Source: Candidatus Kuenenia stuttgartensis
GTDB lineage: Bacteria > Planctomycetota > Planctomycetia > Isosphaerales > Isosphaeraceae
Length of the DNA stretch: 64,000 bases
Reading direction: 5' to 3'
NCBI GenBank assembly: GCA_945865635.1
Contig: CAMBEP010000012.1
Span: 1 to 64,000, forward strand
In this document: piece after piece, positions 36,995 to 45,843 of the stretch
Numbering within the stretch: position 1 is the stretch's first letter
Layout of the letters: each line of letters begins with the position of its first letter
The notes under the pieces: model-generated
What the model was told of the DNA's origin: nothing
The model's input: the letters and a program-made list of their open reading frames with translations, nothing else
Databases searched by the model: none
Program-made: the position numbers and the translations under genes

Positions 36995-37954
36995 TCAACA
37001 ATTGATTCGCTCCTTTTCAATCACATGCGGGCGGTTTTGGACCTGGGTCAGAATCGCGCCAATATACTCACCGAGAATGCCGATAAAGAAGAGCTGAACC
37101 GCTCCGATAAAGAATATGGAGATCAAGATGGGGGCGATACCAATCGAGAATTGATTCCAGAAAATCATTTTGGCGACCAGATATAAAACCGCAATCAGAA
37201 TACTCATCAAAGCCAGTATAAACCCAGAGATTGTGGCCACCCTTGATGGAATTCGGGAATGATTTGTAATGCCAAGCATGGCCATGTCAAAAAGCGTGTA
37301 GAAATTATTCTTTGAAAGGCCCCGTTTGCGAACCGGCTGGCGGAATGGGATCTTGGCGATATCCAGGCCGATCTCGGATAAAAGGCCGCGGAAATATGGA
37401 TAAGGGTCGTTGATTTTCTTGAGAATTTCAATTACCCTGCGGTCATAAAGCCCAAATCCGGTCACATGCTGCATCAATTCTACATTGGAAATACTGCGGA
37501 CCAGCCTGTAATAAATCGTGCGCAGCATGTAAAGCAGTTTTGATTCCTCCGACGACTCTTTGACACCAACAACAATTTGATAGCCCTCTTCCCATTTTTT
37601 CAGGAAGTCTAAAATCATCGCGGGCGGATCCTGAAGATCAGAAGCCATTAGAATATTGGCATCGCCACTGCCCTGAAGCAGGCCATAATAAGGTGATCGG
37701 ATATGACCAAAATTTCTGGCATTTAGAATGACCTGCACATGCGAGTCCTCAGCGGCCAGATCACGCAAGACCTTTTGCGTGCCATCGTTTGAGGCATTAT
37801 CAATAAACAGGTGCTTATAATCATATTGCGGCTGAGACTGAAAAACGTCTACGACGGCATTTCTCATTTCACGCACATTATCCACCTCATTATAACACGG
37901 TGTAATAATGCAAATTGTTTTGCGATTATATGTCGATTTGTCCGCCTGATTCAT
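36995..37954 (-). CDS. GT2 family glycosyltransferase with C-terminal membrane helices
   Basis: A 319-residue polyprenyl-phosphate-type glycosyltransferase (GtrB/DPM1-like). The N-terminal GT-A domain has CIITPCYNEVDNVREM, FIDNASNDGT and the metal-binding-like SDLQDPPAMI. Two hydrophobic segments follow (about 235-300: FILALMSILIAVLYLVA and APILISIFFIGAVQLFFIGI), then GEYIGAILTQVQNRPH, typical of the group. It probably moves a sugar from a nucleotide donor to undecaprenyl phosphate. AGGAGA 7 bases before the ATG at 37954 fixes the start. It is the last gene of the minus-strand sugar cluster. Confidence 0.93.
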   Translation of the reverse strand: MNQADKSTYNRKTICIITPCYNEVDNVREMRNAVVDVFQSQPQYDYKHLFIDNASNDGTQKVLRDLAAEDSHVQVILNARNFGHIRSPYYGLLQGSGDANILMASDLQDPPAMILDFLKKWEEGYQIVVGVKESSEESKLLYMLRTIYYRLVRSISNVELMQHVTGFGLYDRRVIEILKKINDPYPYFRGLLSEIGLDIAKIPFRQPVRKRGLSKNNFYTLFDMAMLGITNHSRIPSRVATISGFILALMSILIAVLYLVAKMIFWNQFSIGIAPILISIFFIGAVQLFFIGILGEYIGAILTQVQNRPHVIEKERINC

Positions 37955-38024
37955 TGTGGGTTCTCCTATCTCATTTTCGTACATGGGCTTCTGAAATCTC
38001 TAGATGGAAATAGGCTGCCCGCGA

Positions 38025-39788
38025 TTAAAGATATTTCATCACCTTGCGGCGAGTCTCGTCATCAATTGCGGGCGACATTTCATGAAGCGGGTTTGAGACC
38101 ATTGTACCTTCCGGTGTGATCCTGCTGTTGATTTTGGGAAAATAGGTCTGCGTGGGGTCGATCGGCACGATAAAAGCGTGCGGGCCAGTGGACTGAAACC
38201 TTGATTGAAATTCCGGATCTTCCGTAAATCCAGGTTTCAATCTTAGGCAGGGAATGCCCCAGACGTCAAAAAGTTTGTCGAGATTGGGCAAGCCAAGCCC
38301 CGTTTTTGTGTCGCAACCGACATAACGGCCGCCGAAATAATTGCTTTGCGTCATGCGGATGGAGGCATAGCCCTGATCATCAAAGACAAAGATTTTCAGG
38401 TTCAGGTCATTCACCGCCACTGTGCCCAATTCCTGCAAATTCCGGGCAAAACCGCCATCGCCTTCCACCAGCACGGTGCGTTTGCCACGGCCTGCCAAGG
38501 CTGCACCAATCGTCCCACTCAGGCCATAACCCATGGATGCCAGACCTTTATTGCTGACCATGAACTGGCCTTTCTTTTGTTGAAAGGTCTGATAGCTGAC
38601 CGTAAAAGCCCCGCCGCTGCTGCATGGAATGAAAATGTCATCTTCCTGGCAGACTTCAGAAAGCTGTAAAAAGAAATCATACGGCGAGATATAACCAGGA
38701 TCGGTCTTGTTACATTTTTCTGAGAGAGGCAGGGCCGCTTTCACTTCGTTGCAATAAGCCAGCCAATTGCTGTAATCACCATGATCGCTCTCAAGCATAT
38801 GGCGCAGTGCCTTGTTGGCGTCTATATTCAGAGCCATTGCAATCATTGGGTATTCCTTGGCGGTTTCGGACGGATCAAAATTAATATGAATCACTTTTCC
38901 ATGTGGCACGAACTCTGGCCAATTGAAGCCGGTCTGTTGCAATCCCAGGCTCGCGCCGAAAGCGATGACCAAATCAGCCTGTTGCAATAGCAAGTTGCTG
39001 TATCGCATGCCCCAGGTATTTGGGCGGCCAAAATAAGTGGGCAATCGGCTGTCAACACGATCGGCACCGTTGTAAGTTGTCATCACCGGAATATTTTGGA
39101 ACCGGCCTTGCTCTGCCAGTTCATATGCCACGTTTCTTTCAACACCGCCGCCAATCAATAAAACGGGTCTGGATGATTTCTTGAGCTCATCCATGATTTG
39201 ATCCAGATGCAAACTCTCTTCAATTGTTAAATTTCGCGATTGATGATCAGCTATTATTTCAGATTCCTTGCTTTCAAACGGGCAGCCCTGAATATCCAGC
39301 GGAATTTCAAGAAAGACAGGGCCTTTTCTCTTCATCGGCTCAGTTTGTGTGAGTCGGACGAATTCAGATTTATCAACTGGGTTTCTTAATGATGTTGACC
39401 TGACGGTGATGGGGGCGACGATTTCAGAGCCGCACAGCTCTTGCAGGCCTCTCTGCCGGATCTGGCCGTGGCTTAAATCTGCTGTTTTCACCTGGCCGCC
39501 GAGCACCAGCAGTTCCCGGCCTTCAAGCCAGGCTCCAGCGATGGCTGTAACGGCGTTTGTCAGACCTGGGCCAGATGTGACCAGCGCCAAGGCACGTTGT
39601 TTGCCATCGGCAATGACATTAAAATATTCTGCTGCAATTCCCGCAGCCACTTCATGCACCACGGGAATGCCCCTGAGCTTACGCGACAGGCTCTCCACCA
39701 GGTGCATGCAGTGCCCGCCACCGACGAAAAAGCATGTGCTATAGCCCATCTCAACCAGCCACTGGCCAATCTGATCCGAATATTTCAT
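38025..39788 (-). CDS. Thiamine-pyrophosphate-dependent ALS-like enzyme, possible YerE-type branched-sugar synthase
   Basis: A 587-residue enzyme with the three domains of the acetolactate synthase family. The catalytic Glu is E46 in HEVAAGIAAEYF, and the TPP/Mg motif begins GDGGFARN (443) and ends about 27 residues later in DDQGY. It sits in a polysaccharide cluster with rfbH and without ilvN or other ilv genes, so valine/isoleucine synthesis is unlikely. YerE, a flavoenzyme of this family, adds a two-carbon unit from pyruvate to CDP-4-keto-3,6-dideoxyglucose, the product of the RfbH step, on the way to yersiniose. That role is therefore the leading inference here, not a proven one. It lies 27 bases after the SDR gene. 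Confidence 0.82.
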   Translation of the reverse strand: MKYSDQIGQWLVEMGYSTCFFVGGGHCMHLVESLSRKLRGIPVVHEVAAGIAAEYFNVIADGKQRALALVTSGPGLTNAVTAIAGAWLEGRELLVLGGQVKTADLSHGQIRQRGLQELCGSEIVAPITVRSTSLRNPVDKSEFVRLTQTEPMKRKGPVFLEIPLDIQGCPFESKESEIIADHQSRNLTIEESLHLDQIMDELKKSSRPVLLIGGGVERNVAYELAEQGRFQNIPVMTTYNGADRVDSRLPTYFGRPNTWGMRYSNLLLQQADLVIAFGASLGLQQTGFNWPEFVPHGKVIHINFDPSETAKEYPMIAMALNIDANKALRHMLESDHGDYSNWLAYCNEVKAALPLSEKCNKTDPGYISPYDFFLQLSEVCQEDDIFIPCSSGGAFTVSYQTFQQKKGQFMVSNKGLASMGYGLSGTIGAALAGRGKRTVLVEGDGGFARNLQELGTVAVNDLNLKIFVFDDQGYASIRMTQSNYFGGRYVGCDTKTGLGLPNLDKLFDVWGIPCLRLKPGFTEDPEFQSRFQSTGPHAFIVPIDPTQTYFPKINSRITPEGTMVSNPLHEMSPAIDDETRRKVMKYL

Positions 39789-39815
39789 AGGGTACCTAAA
39801 ATGGTTGGAACCTGC

Positions 39816-40862
39816 TTATCGTGTATTGAACTCAATGGTTCTGGAAATCGCCTGATCCAGTGGCACATTCACCTTGCAGCCAAGTTCTTCGACAGCCCGT
39901 TGAACACTTGGCACATATTGATTTCCTGGTCTTGATGGGTAGGTTGGCGAACCAATCTTGACTTCAAGCCCCGCGGGAATTGCAATTTTCATGGCCAGGT
40001 CGCGAATGGAAATGGCATCGGATGAACCGACATTATAGGCTTGCCCGGACTCGCCCTGCAACAAGATTTTCCAGAGCCATGTGGCCATGTCCGACGCATA
40101 GAGATAGGATCTCAAAGCGGTGCCATCGCCTGCCACGCGAATGGCCCTGGCATGAATCCGGTCGTTGATAAAATTGCCGATGGCAAAATGTGCGTCAAGC
40201 GGCAAGTGCGGCCCGACAAATGCAAAACAGCGTGCAATTGGAATCGCGATATTAAAATTTCGGGCATAAACCGAACAGAGAAATTCGGCCGCCCGTTTTC
40301 CTTCCGCATATGCATTGTTCGGGAAGTTTGGAGCGAATCCAAAAAACATTTCTTCGCTTGTATTTCTAACTTCTGGCGACTGTGGGCCATAAATCGCGCC
40401 AGAACTGACAAAAAGCAGGCGTTTGGCGCTGTATTGGCTTGCAAAATCGAGTATGCGGCGGGTGCCGTCGACGATGACGTCGAACATTTTCAGGGGATCT
40501 TCAGAATTTAATCTGTCGCTGGCATCAGTGGCCGCATGGATGACATGTGTAAACTTACAATTGGGAAATACAAAACTCCGGATATCGCCTTGCACAAAAC
40601 TCAGACAATCAGACGCCAAATGCGGTGCAGAGGCTAGAAAACGCTCCGGATCGCGGCTAAGGACTGTCAGCCGTGCATCAAGCCCATGTGCCTTGTTGAA
40701 ATGCAAAAAGCTCTCAACCAGCCATCGGCCAAGAAATCCGGTTCCGCCTGTCAAAAACAGGTGGGCACCTTGAAGCTGTTTTAGGGTATCACCCAACTGA
40801 ACCTGGATCATCACCAGATCATCTGAATTCAAGGGTGGTCGTGGTTGAATTGAAGTTGACAT
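39816..40862 (-). CDS. NAD(P)-dependent epimerase/dehydratase-family sugar enzyme
   Basis: A 348-residue extended short-chain dehydrogenase. The nucleotide-binding motif is GGTGFLG (39-45), preceded by a 30-residue N-terminal extension. The Ser is in FVSSGAIYGP (about 153) and the catalytic Tyr/Lys are Y185 and K189 in YAEGK. RCFAFVGPHLPLDAHFAIGN and YNVGSSDAISIRDLA are typical of nucleotide-sugar SDRs. Within this cluster it may reduce the 4-keto group (as CDP-abequose synthase or YerF do) or epimerise. The gap to the FkbM gene is 20 bases. Confidence 0.88.
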   Translation of the reverse strand: MSTSIQPRPPLNSDDLVMIQVQLGDTLKQLQGAHLFLTGGTGFLGRWLVESFLHFNKAHGLDARLTVLSRDPERFLASAPHLASDCLSFVQGDIRSFVFPNCKFTHVIHAATDASDRLNSEDPLKMFDVIVDGTRRILDFASQYSAKRLLFVSSGAIYGPQSPEVRNTSEEMFFGFAPNFPNNAYAEGKRAAEFLCSVYARNFNIAIPIARCFAFVGPHLPLDAHFAIGNFINDRIHARAIRVAGDGTALRSYLYASDMATWLWKILLQGESGQAYNVGSSDAISIRDLAMKIAIPAGLEVKIGSPTYPSRPGNQYVPSVQRAVEELGCKVNVPLDQAISRTIEFNTR

Positions 40863-40882
40863 CTAAAACAGTTCCACCTCGA

Positions 40883-42031
40883 TTAATCGACGGCTAATTC
40901 GTTTGGAATTGCGTAGAGAACGGTCTCGAACCAGGTATCCATGTGGCGCCGAATGTAGAATCGGTAATCGGTTGTTATTGACGCGATATAAAGTGGAATG
41001 CGCCATAAATCTTTTTGATGATGATAAATACAGATTGTCAGAATCGGCCTGTCTTTCTGAATGGTTTGTCGGGCACCCACCAGAGTTTCAAATTCGGAGC
41101 CTTCAATATCCATCTTGATCATGGAGACGGGCTTATCGGCGAAAATCTCATCCAGTGTAACAACCTGAACCTCATGTTCGCTGGCTTGCGAGATGCTTGA
41201 GCCCACACCCTGCCCGACATCGAACCTGGCAACGCCGGCACTTGAACCGGTTGCATACGGTTGAATTGAAATTCGCTCTGACAGATCTCTACCGAGACCC
41301 GAAACCGTCTGATATAGCCGCTGAAGGTTGCCTGGATCGGGTTCAAATGCATAGACTTTAGAAAATTCAGACTTCGTAAACCCGATCCATTCCATGATTG
41401 AATCGCCATCATAAGCGCCGCAATCGACAAAGATCGGGTTCCCAGGTAATTGAAATAGTTCTTCCCTGAAATAATGCAACCCCGTCGTGTGGCCTTTGAT
41501 CAGGCTGTCGTCGCCTGTGCATCGCCACTGCGACTGCCTCGCAAATTCTGATCGTGAAATATCGTCGTATAAAAGCTGGTAGGCCGCTTCAATACAATGA
41601 CGATGACGATGATTGAACCAATTCTCTTGCGTATCCAAAAAATAATAGGGCAGAAATGAGTCGGGAAATTTCCAGGCCAATTGATGATAAGGCACAACCG
41701 AACGAACACCCCTCGCCTGAAGAGCGTTGGCTAATACATGAAAGCCGACTGTTGCAACAGCGACTATAAACGGATGCGATTGGTTATACAAATGGGACGC
41801 TTCGGCGGGCGAAAGCACTGGAATACCGTCGATTTTCTGGCCCCACAGCATTTCGTTGTTATCTGACAATGCAACCGGGGTTATGCCGCGTATTTTTAAT
41901 TGCACGGCCAACCCCCTACCAAGATGCCCACAGCCGAAAATGACCGGCGATGAGTTTAAACCTGCGATGGAATTGTCATAAAGCCTGGATAAATCGGTTA
42001 GTTCGGCTGGAAATAATGAGTTGGCAGGCAT
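40883..42031 (-). CDS. FkbM-family methyltransferase with N-terminal Rossmann-like domain
   Basis: A 382-residue protein. The C-terminal half is an FkbM SAM-dependent methyltransferase: IFVDCGAYDGDSIMEWIGF is motif I, then YAFEPDPGNLQRL, and SMIKMDIEGSEFETLVGARQ near the end. The N-terminal part (about 25-130, PVIFGCGHLGRGLAVQLKIR, LSDNNEMLWGQKI) resembles a nucleotide-binding domain seen in sugar-modifying proteins. It probably O-methylates a sugar of the surface polysaccharide. It lies between rfbH and the SDR gene, all minus strand. Confidence 0.9.
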   Translation of the reverse strand: MPANSLFPAELTDLSRLYDNSIAGLNSSPVIFGCGHLGRGLAVQLKIRGITPVALSDNNEMLWGQKIDGIPVLSPAEASHLYNQSHPFIVAVATVGFHVLANALQARGVRSVVPYHQLAWKFPDSFLPYYFLDTQENWFNHRHRHCIEAAYQLLYDDISRSEFARQSQWRCTGDDSLIKGHTTGLHYFREELFQLPGNPIFVDCGAYDGDSIMEWIGFTKSEFSKVYAFEPDPGNLQRLYQTVSGLGRDLSERISIQPYATGSSAGVARFDVGQGVGSSISQASEHEVQVVTLDEIFADKPVSMIKMDIEGSEFETLVGARQTIQKDRPILTICIYHHQKDLWRIPLYIASITTDYRFYIRRHMDTWFETVLYAIPNELAVD

Positions 42032-42125
42032 CTTTCAGAGCTTTTTTCTATATGGATGATGATGATCTGTTGAGCTCGATCGAATTTGGAGTGATGGATG
42101 GGATATTGCCTGAGATTCAATCGGA

Positions 42126-43451
42126 CTACATCGAATCTCTGATAAATGTGATGATGGAATCAGCCAGAAAGCTCATGGCCGGTTCGGAAATTCCCGGATA
42201 GACCCCAATCCAAAACGCTTGTCGCATCACGAAATCTGCACCAGGAAGGTCTCCAATGATTCGCATTGGTTGGCCAACATAGGCTGGCTGTTTAATCAGA
42301 TTCCCGCCAAAGATCTGGCGTGTTCCGATCTTGGCTTGATCGAGATGCCGCACCAGATCGCGTCGTGAAAATGGCGAACCAGGCCGAACTGCCAGAGGGA
42401 AACCAAACCAGCTTGGTTCGGAGTCAGGCGTTGGTTCGGGAAGAACCAGGAATTCTTCAAAAGGTTTCAAGGCGTTGTAAAGCGTCGTGAAATTTTGCCG
42501 CCGTGCCGCGATAAATTCCGGCAGTCTGTCCAGCTGGGCGACGCCGACGGCAGCCTGCATGTCTGTTGCCTTGAGATTATATCCAATGTGTGAATAAATA
42601 TATTTGTGGTCATATCCGCAGGGCAGTTCGCCGAGCTCCCAGTCAAATCGCTTGCCGCAGGTGTTGTCAAATCCGGGGGCGCACCAGCAGTCGCGGCCCC
42701 AGTCGCGGAAGGATTCAATCAGCGTCTTTAATTTTGGCGAATCTGTTAAAACCGCGCCGCCTTCGCCCATGGTGATATGGTGGGCCGGATAGAAGGAGCA
42801 GGTTGCAATATCGCCAAAAGTTCCAACGTGTTGATTTTTGTAATGGGCACCAAGTGCGTCGCAACAGTCTTCGATCAGCCATAAATCATGATCTTTGGCG
42901 AACTGGGCTACAGTGCCCAAATCAAAGGGGTTACCCAGCGTGTGGGCGATCATGATGGCCCTGGTTTTGGGCGAAAGGGCGGCTTCAAGCTGACTGACAT
43001 CAATATTATAGGTCGGTATGTGAACATCTACAAAAACCGGCACCAGGTTATGCTGCAAAATCGGGTTGACGGTGGTCGGGAAGCCGGCGGCGACAGTGAT
43101 GACTTCATCGCCTGGCTTGAGACGCTCGTCGCCCAGTTTTGGGGAGGTCAGGGCGGCGATCGCCAGGAGGTTGGCCGAACTGCCGGAGTTGACGAGCAGG
43201 CAGCATTGAGTTCCAAACACCTTGGCGAAACGCTTCTCAAATTCATTAGCGAATCGGCCGGTGGTCAGCCAGAAATCGAGGGAACTATCAACAAGCGAGA
43301 CGATTTCCTCAGCCCCGAAAACCCGGCCGGAGCATGGCACGGCCGACTGGCCCGGCTCGAATTTGCTAGGCGGGAAGGCCACGGCGTGGTATTGCTTGAC
43401 GAGTTCGAGGATTTGGGCCCGGAGCGATTCGGCAGATGCTGAGTGATTCAT
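42126..43451 (-). CDS. rfbH: CDP-4-keto-6-deoxy-D-glucose-3-dehydrase (E1, RfbH/DdhC)
   Basis: A PMP-dependent [2Fe-2S] enzyme of 441 residues that removes the C3 hydroxyl from CDP-4-keto-6-deoxyglucose, the committed step to CDP-3,6-dideoxyhexoses. It has the aminotransferase fold ([34 protein letters not shown]), but the PLP lysine is replaced by His in [16 protein letters not shown] (H224/H225), as known for E1. Cysteines C197, C255, C257 and C265 match the E1 motif C-X57-C-X1-C-X7-C exactly. The E3 reductase partner (RfbI/DdhD) is not in the window. The ATG at 43451 overlaps the stop of the rfbG remnant (ATGA), showing former translational coupling. Confidence 0.95.
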   Translation of the reverse strand: MNHSASAESLRAQILELVKQYHAVAFPPSKFEPGQSAVPCSGRVFGAEEIVSLVDSSLDFWLTTGRFANEFEKRFAKVFGTQCCLLVNSGSSANLLAIAALTSPKLGDERLKPGDEVITVAAGFPTTVNPILQHNLVPVFVDVHIPTYNIDVSQLEAALSPKTRAIMIAHTLGNPFDLGTVAQFAKDHDLWLIEDCCDALGAHYKNQHVGTFGDIATCSFYPAHHITMGEGGAVLTDSPKLKTLIESFRDWGRDCWCAPGFDNTCGKRFDWELGELPCGYDHKYIYSHIGYNLKATDMQAAVGVAQLDRLPEFIAARRQNFTTLYNALKPFEEFLVLPEPTPDSEPSWFGFPLAVRPGSPFSRRDLVRHLDQAKIGTRQIFGGNLIKQPAYVGQPMRIIGDLPGADFVMRQAFWIGVYPGISEPAMSFLADSIITFIRDSM

Positions 43452-43790
43452 TGGGTCAAAAATTCCTGATACCATACGACTCTGCTGGCCAAGGCGTCGT
43501 CCATCTTAAATAGAGACTGCCAGCCGAGCGGTTCTCTGGCCTTGCGGGGCGCACAGGTATTGGTGGATGATTTCGTTTGAGGTTTGGTTGTGGAGATCAT
43601 GCTGCAGGGGCGAACGCATGGACCGCAGAATTTTCCAAACAAGTTCCAGTACGGTCGCTTGAATGTCGTTGGAGAAATTAAACACCTGCCCGGTCAGTTG
43701 CTTGGGGAGCGACTCAAGGGCATCCTCACCGTCTTGAACATGGAAACAGTCGCGAATGGACTTGTCGACAGACCGGGTCTCGGGGCTGCC
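43448..43790 (-). pseudogene. C-terminal remnant of rfbG (CDP-glucose 4,6-dehydratase-like), frameshifted
   Basis: One frame reads KSIRDCFHVQDG, LTGQVFNFSNDIQATVLELV and SNEIIHQYL, which is the C-terminal part of a nucleotide-sugar 4,6-dehydratase of the SDR type. It then leaves phase at a GGGG run (43546-43549); the next frame continues [20 protein letters not shown] and ends [10 protein letters not shown] just before rfbH. The Rossmann and YxxxK regions are missing. Together with the adjoining rfbF remnant this shows loss of the middle of the rfbF-rfbG pair. CDP-glucose dehydratase is the best guess because it directly precedes rfbH. Confidence 0.75.
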
Positions 43791-43838
43791 ATGTTTGAAG
43801 GCATGGGGGCGGGCCACCGCTAAACTTTTTACGGAGCC

Positions 43839-44072
43839 AGGCCAGTAGGTGAAGTCGTTGTTCATGGCCTCATAATCCAGGAAATCGTCCTTGAGCATGT
43901 TAAACTCTTAAATTAGGCAGAAGATGGATTTTCAAACCCATGTTGGACATAGGTTTTCGTCATATGCCAAAGGGCCAGTCGATCGCCAATCTCGACCATC
44001 GGCTTTGGGCGATACTCGGTTTCTTGCCGCAGGAGCTTAACTTTGGTCGCCGCAGAGGTTGGTTGCTTTCAT
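43839..44072 (-). pseudogene. N-terminal remnant of rfbF (glucose-1-phosphate cytidylyltransferase), frameshifted
   Basis: From an ATG at 44072 (MKATNLCG) the phase shifts to read QETEYRPKPMVEIGDRLALW and HMTKTYVQHGFEN, then shifts again to LKDDFLDYEAMNNDFT. These are consecutive blocks of the RfbF N-terminus (the RPKPMVEIG substrate segment, the LWHxxKxYxxHGF helix and the YFLxYEAMNxDFT segment). The rest of the enzyme is missing and the sequence runs on into the rfbG remnant. At least two frameshifts and a deletion separate it from a working gene. Confidence 0.8.
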
Positions 44073-44466
44073 GAAAAGGGAACCATGTTGATCTGATTCA
44101 GCAATGTTTCTGATAAATTATAATACCACATGATAATGGATTTGACCAGTCGGTAAGTGCGTAGGCTTAATGCGACACCACTATTTTAGACAGAACCCAT
44201 AAGATTTGGATACTTGATGTTGCAAAGATTGAGTGCCGGGAAAAAGGGTTCACGGGCGGAATAAAAAAAAGAAAACTTGGGTGAGCAAGGATCCTGTAGA
44301 GCCTGGCCAAGTGCTCATTCGCGAAGCCTCAGGGGATCCACAATCCGTTTCTCGTTCAAGAAGATTTTTAAGGCCGTTTTACGTCGAAATCTTGCGAATC
44401 TTTTTGGATTGTCGTAGAATCACATTCCTACGCTTAAGGAGCAGGTGGAAGTCGTGAGGTGCATTG
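44073..44466. other. Divergent intergenic region between sugar cluster and ATPase gene
   Basis: About 394 bases. A 74-codon frame at 44233-44457 has basic, low-quality composition and is not supported. Presumed promoters for the former rfb operon and the defence pair lie here; no clear boxes were found. Confidence 0.4.
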
Positions 44467-45843
44467 ATGTTGATTGAATTCCGGGTCCAAAATCATCGGT
44501 CGATTGGCCAGGAACAGTCGATGACGATGGAGGCGATGAAGCGATTGGGCGACGACGATGACCCCAGGCCTCGCAAAGTTAAGGGTTATGAAAAGCAACT
44601 TCTGCCCGTAGCTGCGCTTTACGGGGCGAACGCCAGCGGCAAGAGCAATTTCTTGGCAGCGATGGGTTTCATGCGTGACGCTGTGGAGCATTCGTTTCGA
44701 ACATGGTCGCCGGACGAAGGCATTGAGAGGGAGCCTTTCGCCTGGGGGCCTTTGCGGACGGAGCCGTCGCTTTATGAGATCAGCATGTTGATTGATGATG
44801 TGCGATATGAGTACGGTTTTGTGCTGAACGACGAGTGGATTTTGGAGGAATGGCTTTTAGCTTGGCCGAAGAAAGTCAAGAAAAGGCTGTTTACAAGAGA
44901 GCTTGATAAAATCTATTGTAAAGGTCTATCAGGAGATAATAAGATTATCGAGAGAAGTACGCGCAGAAATGCATTGTTTCTTTCAACGGCTGCACAGTTT
45001 GATCATCCGCAACTTAAACCTGTTTTACAATGGTTTCGCGGATTCACTATGATTCGCGTAGGATCGAATTCAAATCATAATTCGAGAACGATTTCTCCAA
45101 CCATAGCATTATCATTGTTAATGAAAGCTGACAAACAGGATAAACATCGATTACTTTTAATGAAAAGCATGGGATTTGACGAATCCATGATTTCGCAGTG
45201 CAAGGAAATGATAGAGAAAGCGGATTTTGGGATTCATGATATACGAGTCGTAGATAAGGAATATCTTGTTGACGGCGAACCTAAGAAAATGGCTCGTCTC
45301 GAGTTCAAGCATGATTCTAAAGATGAATCTTCTTGGCTTCCATTCCATGAAGAGTCCAGTGGCACAAAATCAATGATCATTCTATCGCCTCTATTTTTCA
45401 GAGCCTTAAATCATGGTGATACAGTGGTTGTAGATGAACTCGAAACCGCCTTGCACCCGTTGCTGGCTCTTGAAATCATCAAGTCGTTCAACGACCCCAG
45501 GACCAATCCAAATCACGCGCAACTGATTTTTTCAACTCACGACACAAATCTATTGGATTCGATTCTGGAAAAAAAACCGTTGCGTCGTGATCAGATCTGG
45601 CTGACCGAAAAAAAACTGACGGGGCAGACAGAGATTTTCCCGCATACAGATTTTCATGCGAGTAACGAGGAAAATCGTGAGCGAGGCTATTTACTGGGTC
45701 GTTATGGCGCGGTACCTTTCCTGCATGATTTGCTAAGTTCTGACTCGGAGCATGACCATGTCCCAGATGAAACGACAAAGAAATCCGTCGAGAAACACCA
45801 GTCCCACCCGTCAGAAAAAAACGTTGATCCTGATCATTCATGA
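44467..45843 (+). CDS. AAA15/ABC-type ATPase, RloA/AbiLi-like
   Basis: A 458-residue ATPase. The Walker A is GANASGKSN (53-61) after the typical N-terminal IEFRVQNHRSIG strand. EESSGTKSM is an ABC-signature-like segment, VVVDELETALHPLL the Walker B and D-loop, and IFSTHDTNLLD the switch His. ATPases of this class pair with TOPRIM or RloB-like effectors in anti-phage modules (PARIS, AbiL, RloAB). Its 3' end overlaps the RloB-like gene, so the pair is coupled. The middle of the gene is visibly AT-richer than the housekeeping genes, suggesting transfer. GAGGTG about 6 bases before the ATG at 44467 fixes the start. Confidence 0.9.
   Translation: MLIEFRVQNHRSIGQEQSMTMEAMKRLGDDDDPRPRKVKGYEKQLLPVAALYGANASGKSNFLAAMGFMRDAVEHSFRTWSPDEGIEREPFAWGPLRTEPSLYEISMLIDDVRYEYGFVLNDEWILEEWLLAWPKKVKKRLFTRELDKIYCKGLSGDNKIIERSTRRNALFLSTAAQFDHPQLKPVLQWFRGFTMIRVGSNSNHNSRTISPTIALSLLMKADKQDKHRLLLMKSMGFDESMISQCKEMIEKADFGIHDIRVVDKEYLVDGEPKKMARLEFKHDSKDESSWLPFHEESSGTKSMIILSPLFFRALNHGDTVVVDELETALHPLLALEIIKSFNDPRTNPNHAQLIFSTHDTNLLDSILEKKPLRRDQIWLTEKKLTGQTEIFPHTDFHASNEENRERGYLLGRYGAVPFLHDLLSSDSEHDHVPDETTKKSVEKHQSHPSEKNVDPDHS

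Noticed and set aside
38025-39788. Acetolactate synthase for branched-chain amino acids
   Set aside because: No ilvN, ilvC or other ilv gene nearby and the setting is a polysaccharide cluster, so the sugar-branching role is preferred.
42126-43451. Ordinary DegT/DnrJ aminotransferase
   Set aside because: The PLP lysine is His and the E1 cysteine motif is exact, so it is a dehydrase, not a transaminase.
44233-44457. 74-codon frame upstream of the ATPase gene
   Set aside because: Very basic, low-complexity start, no clear ribosome site, no family.
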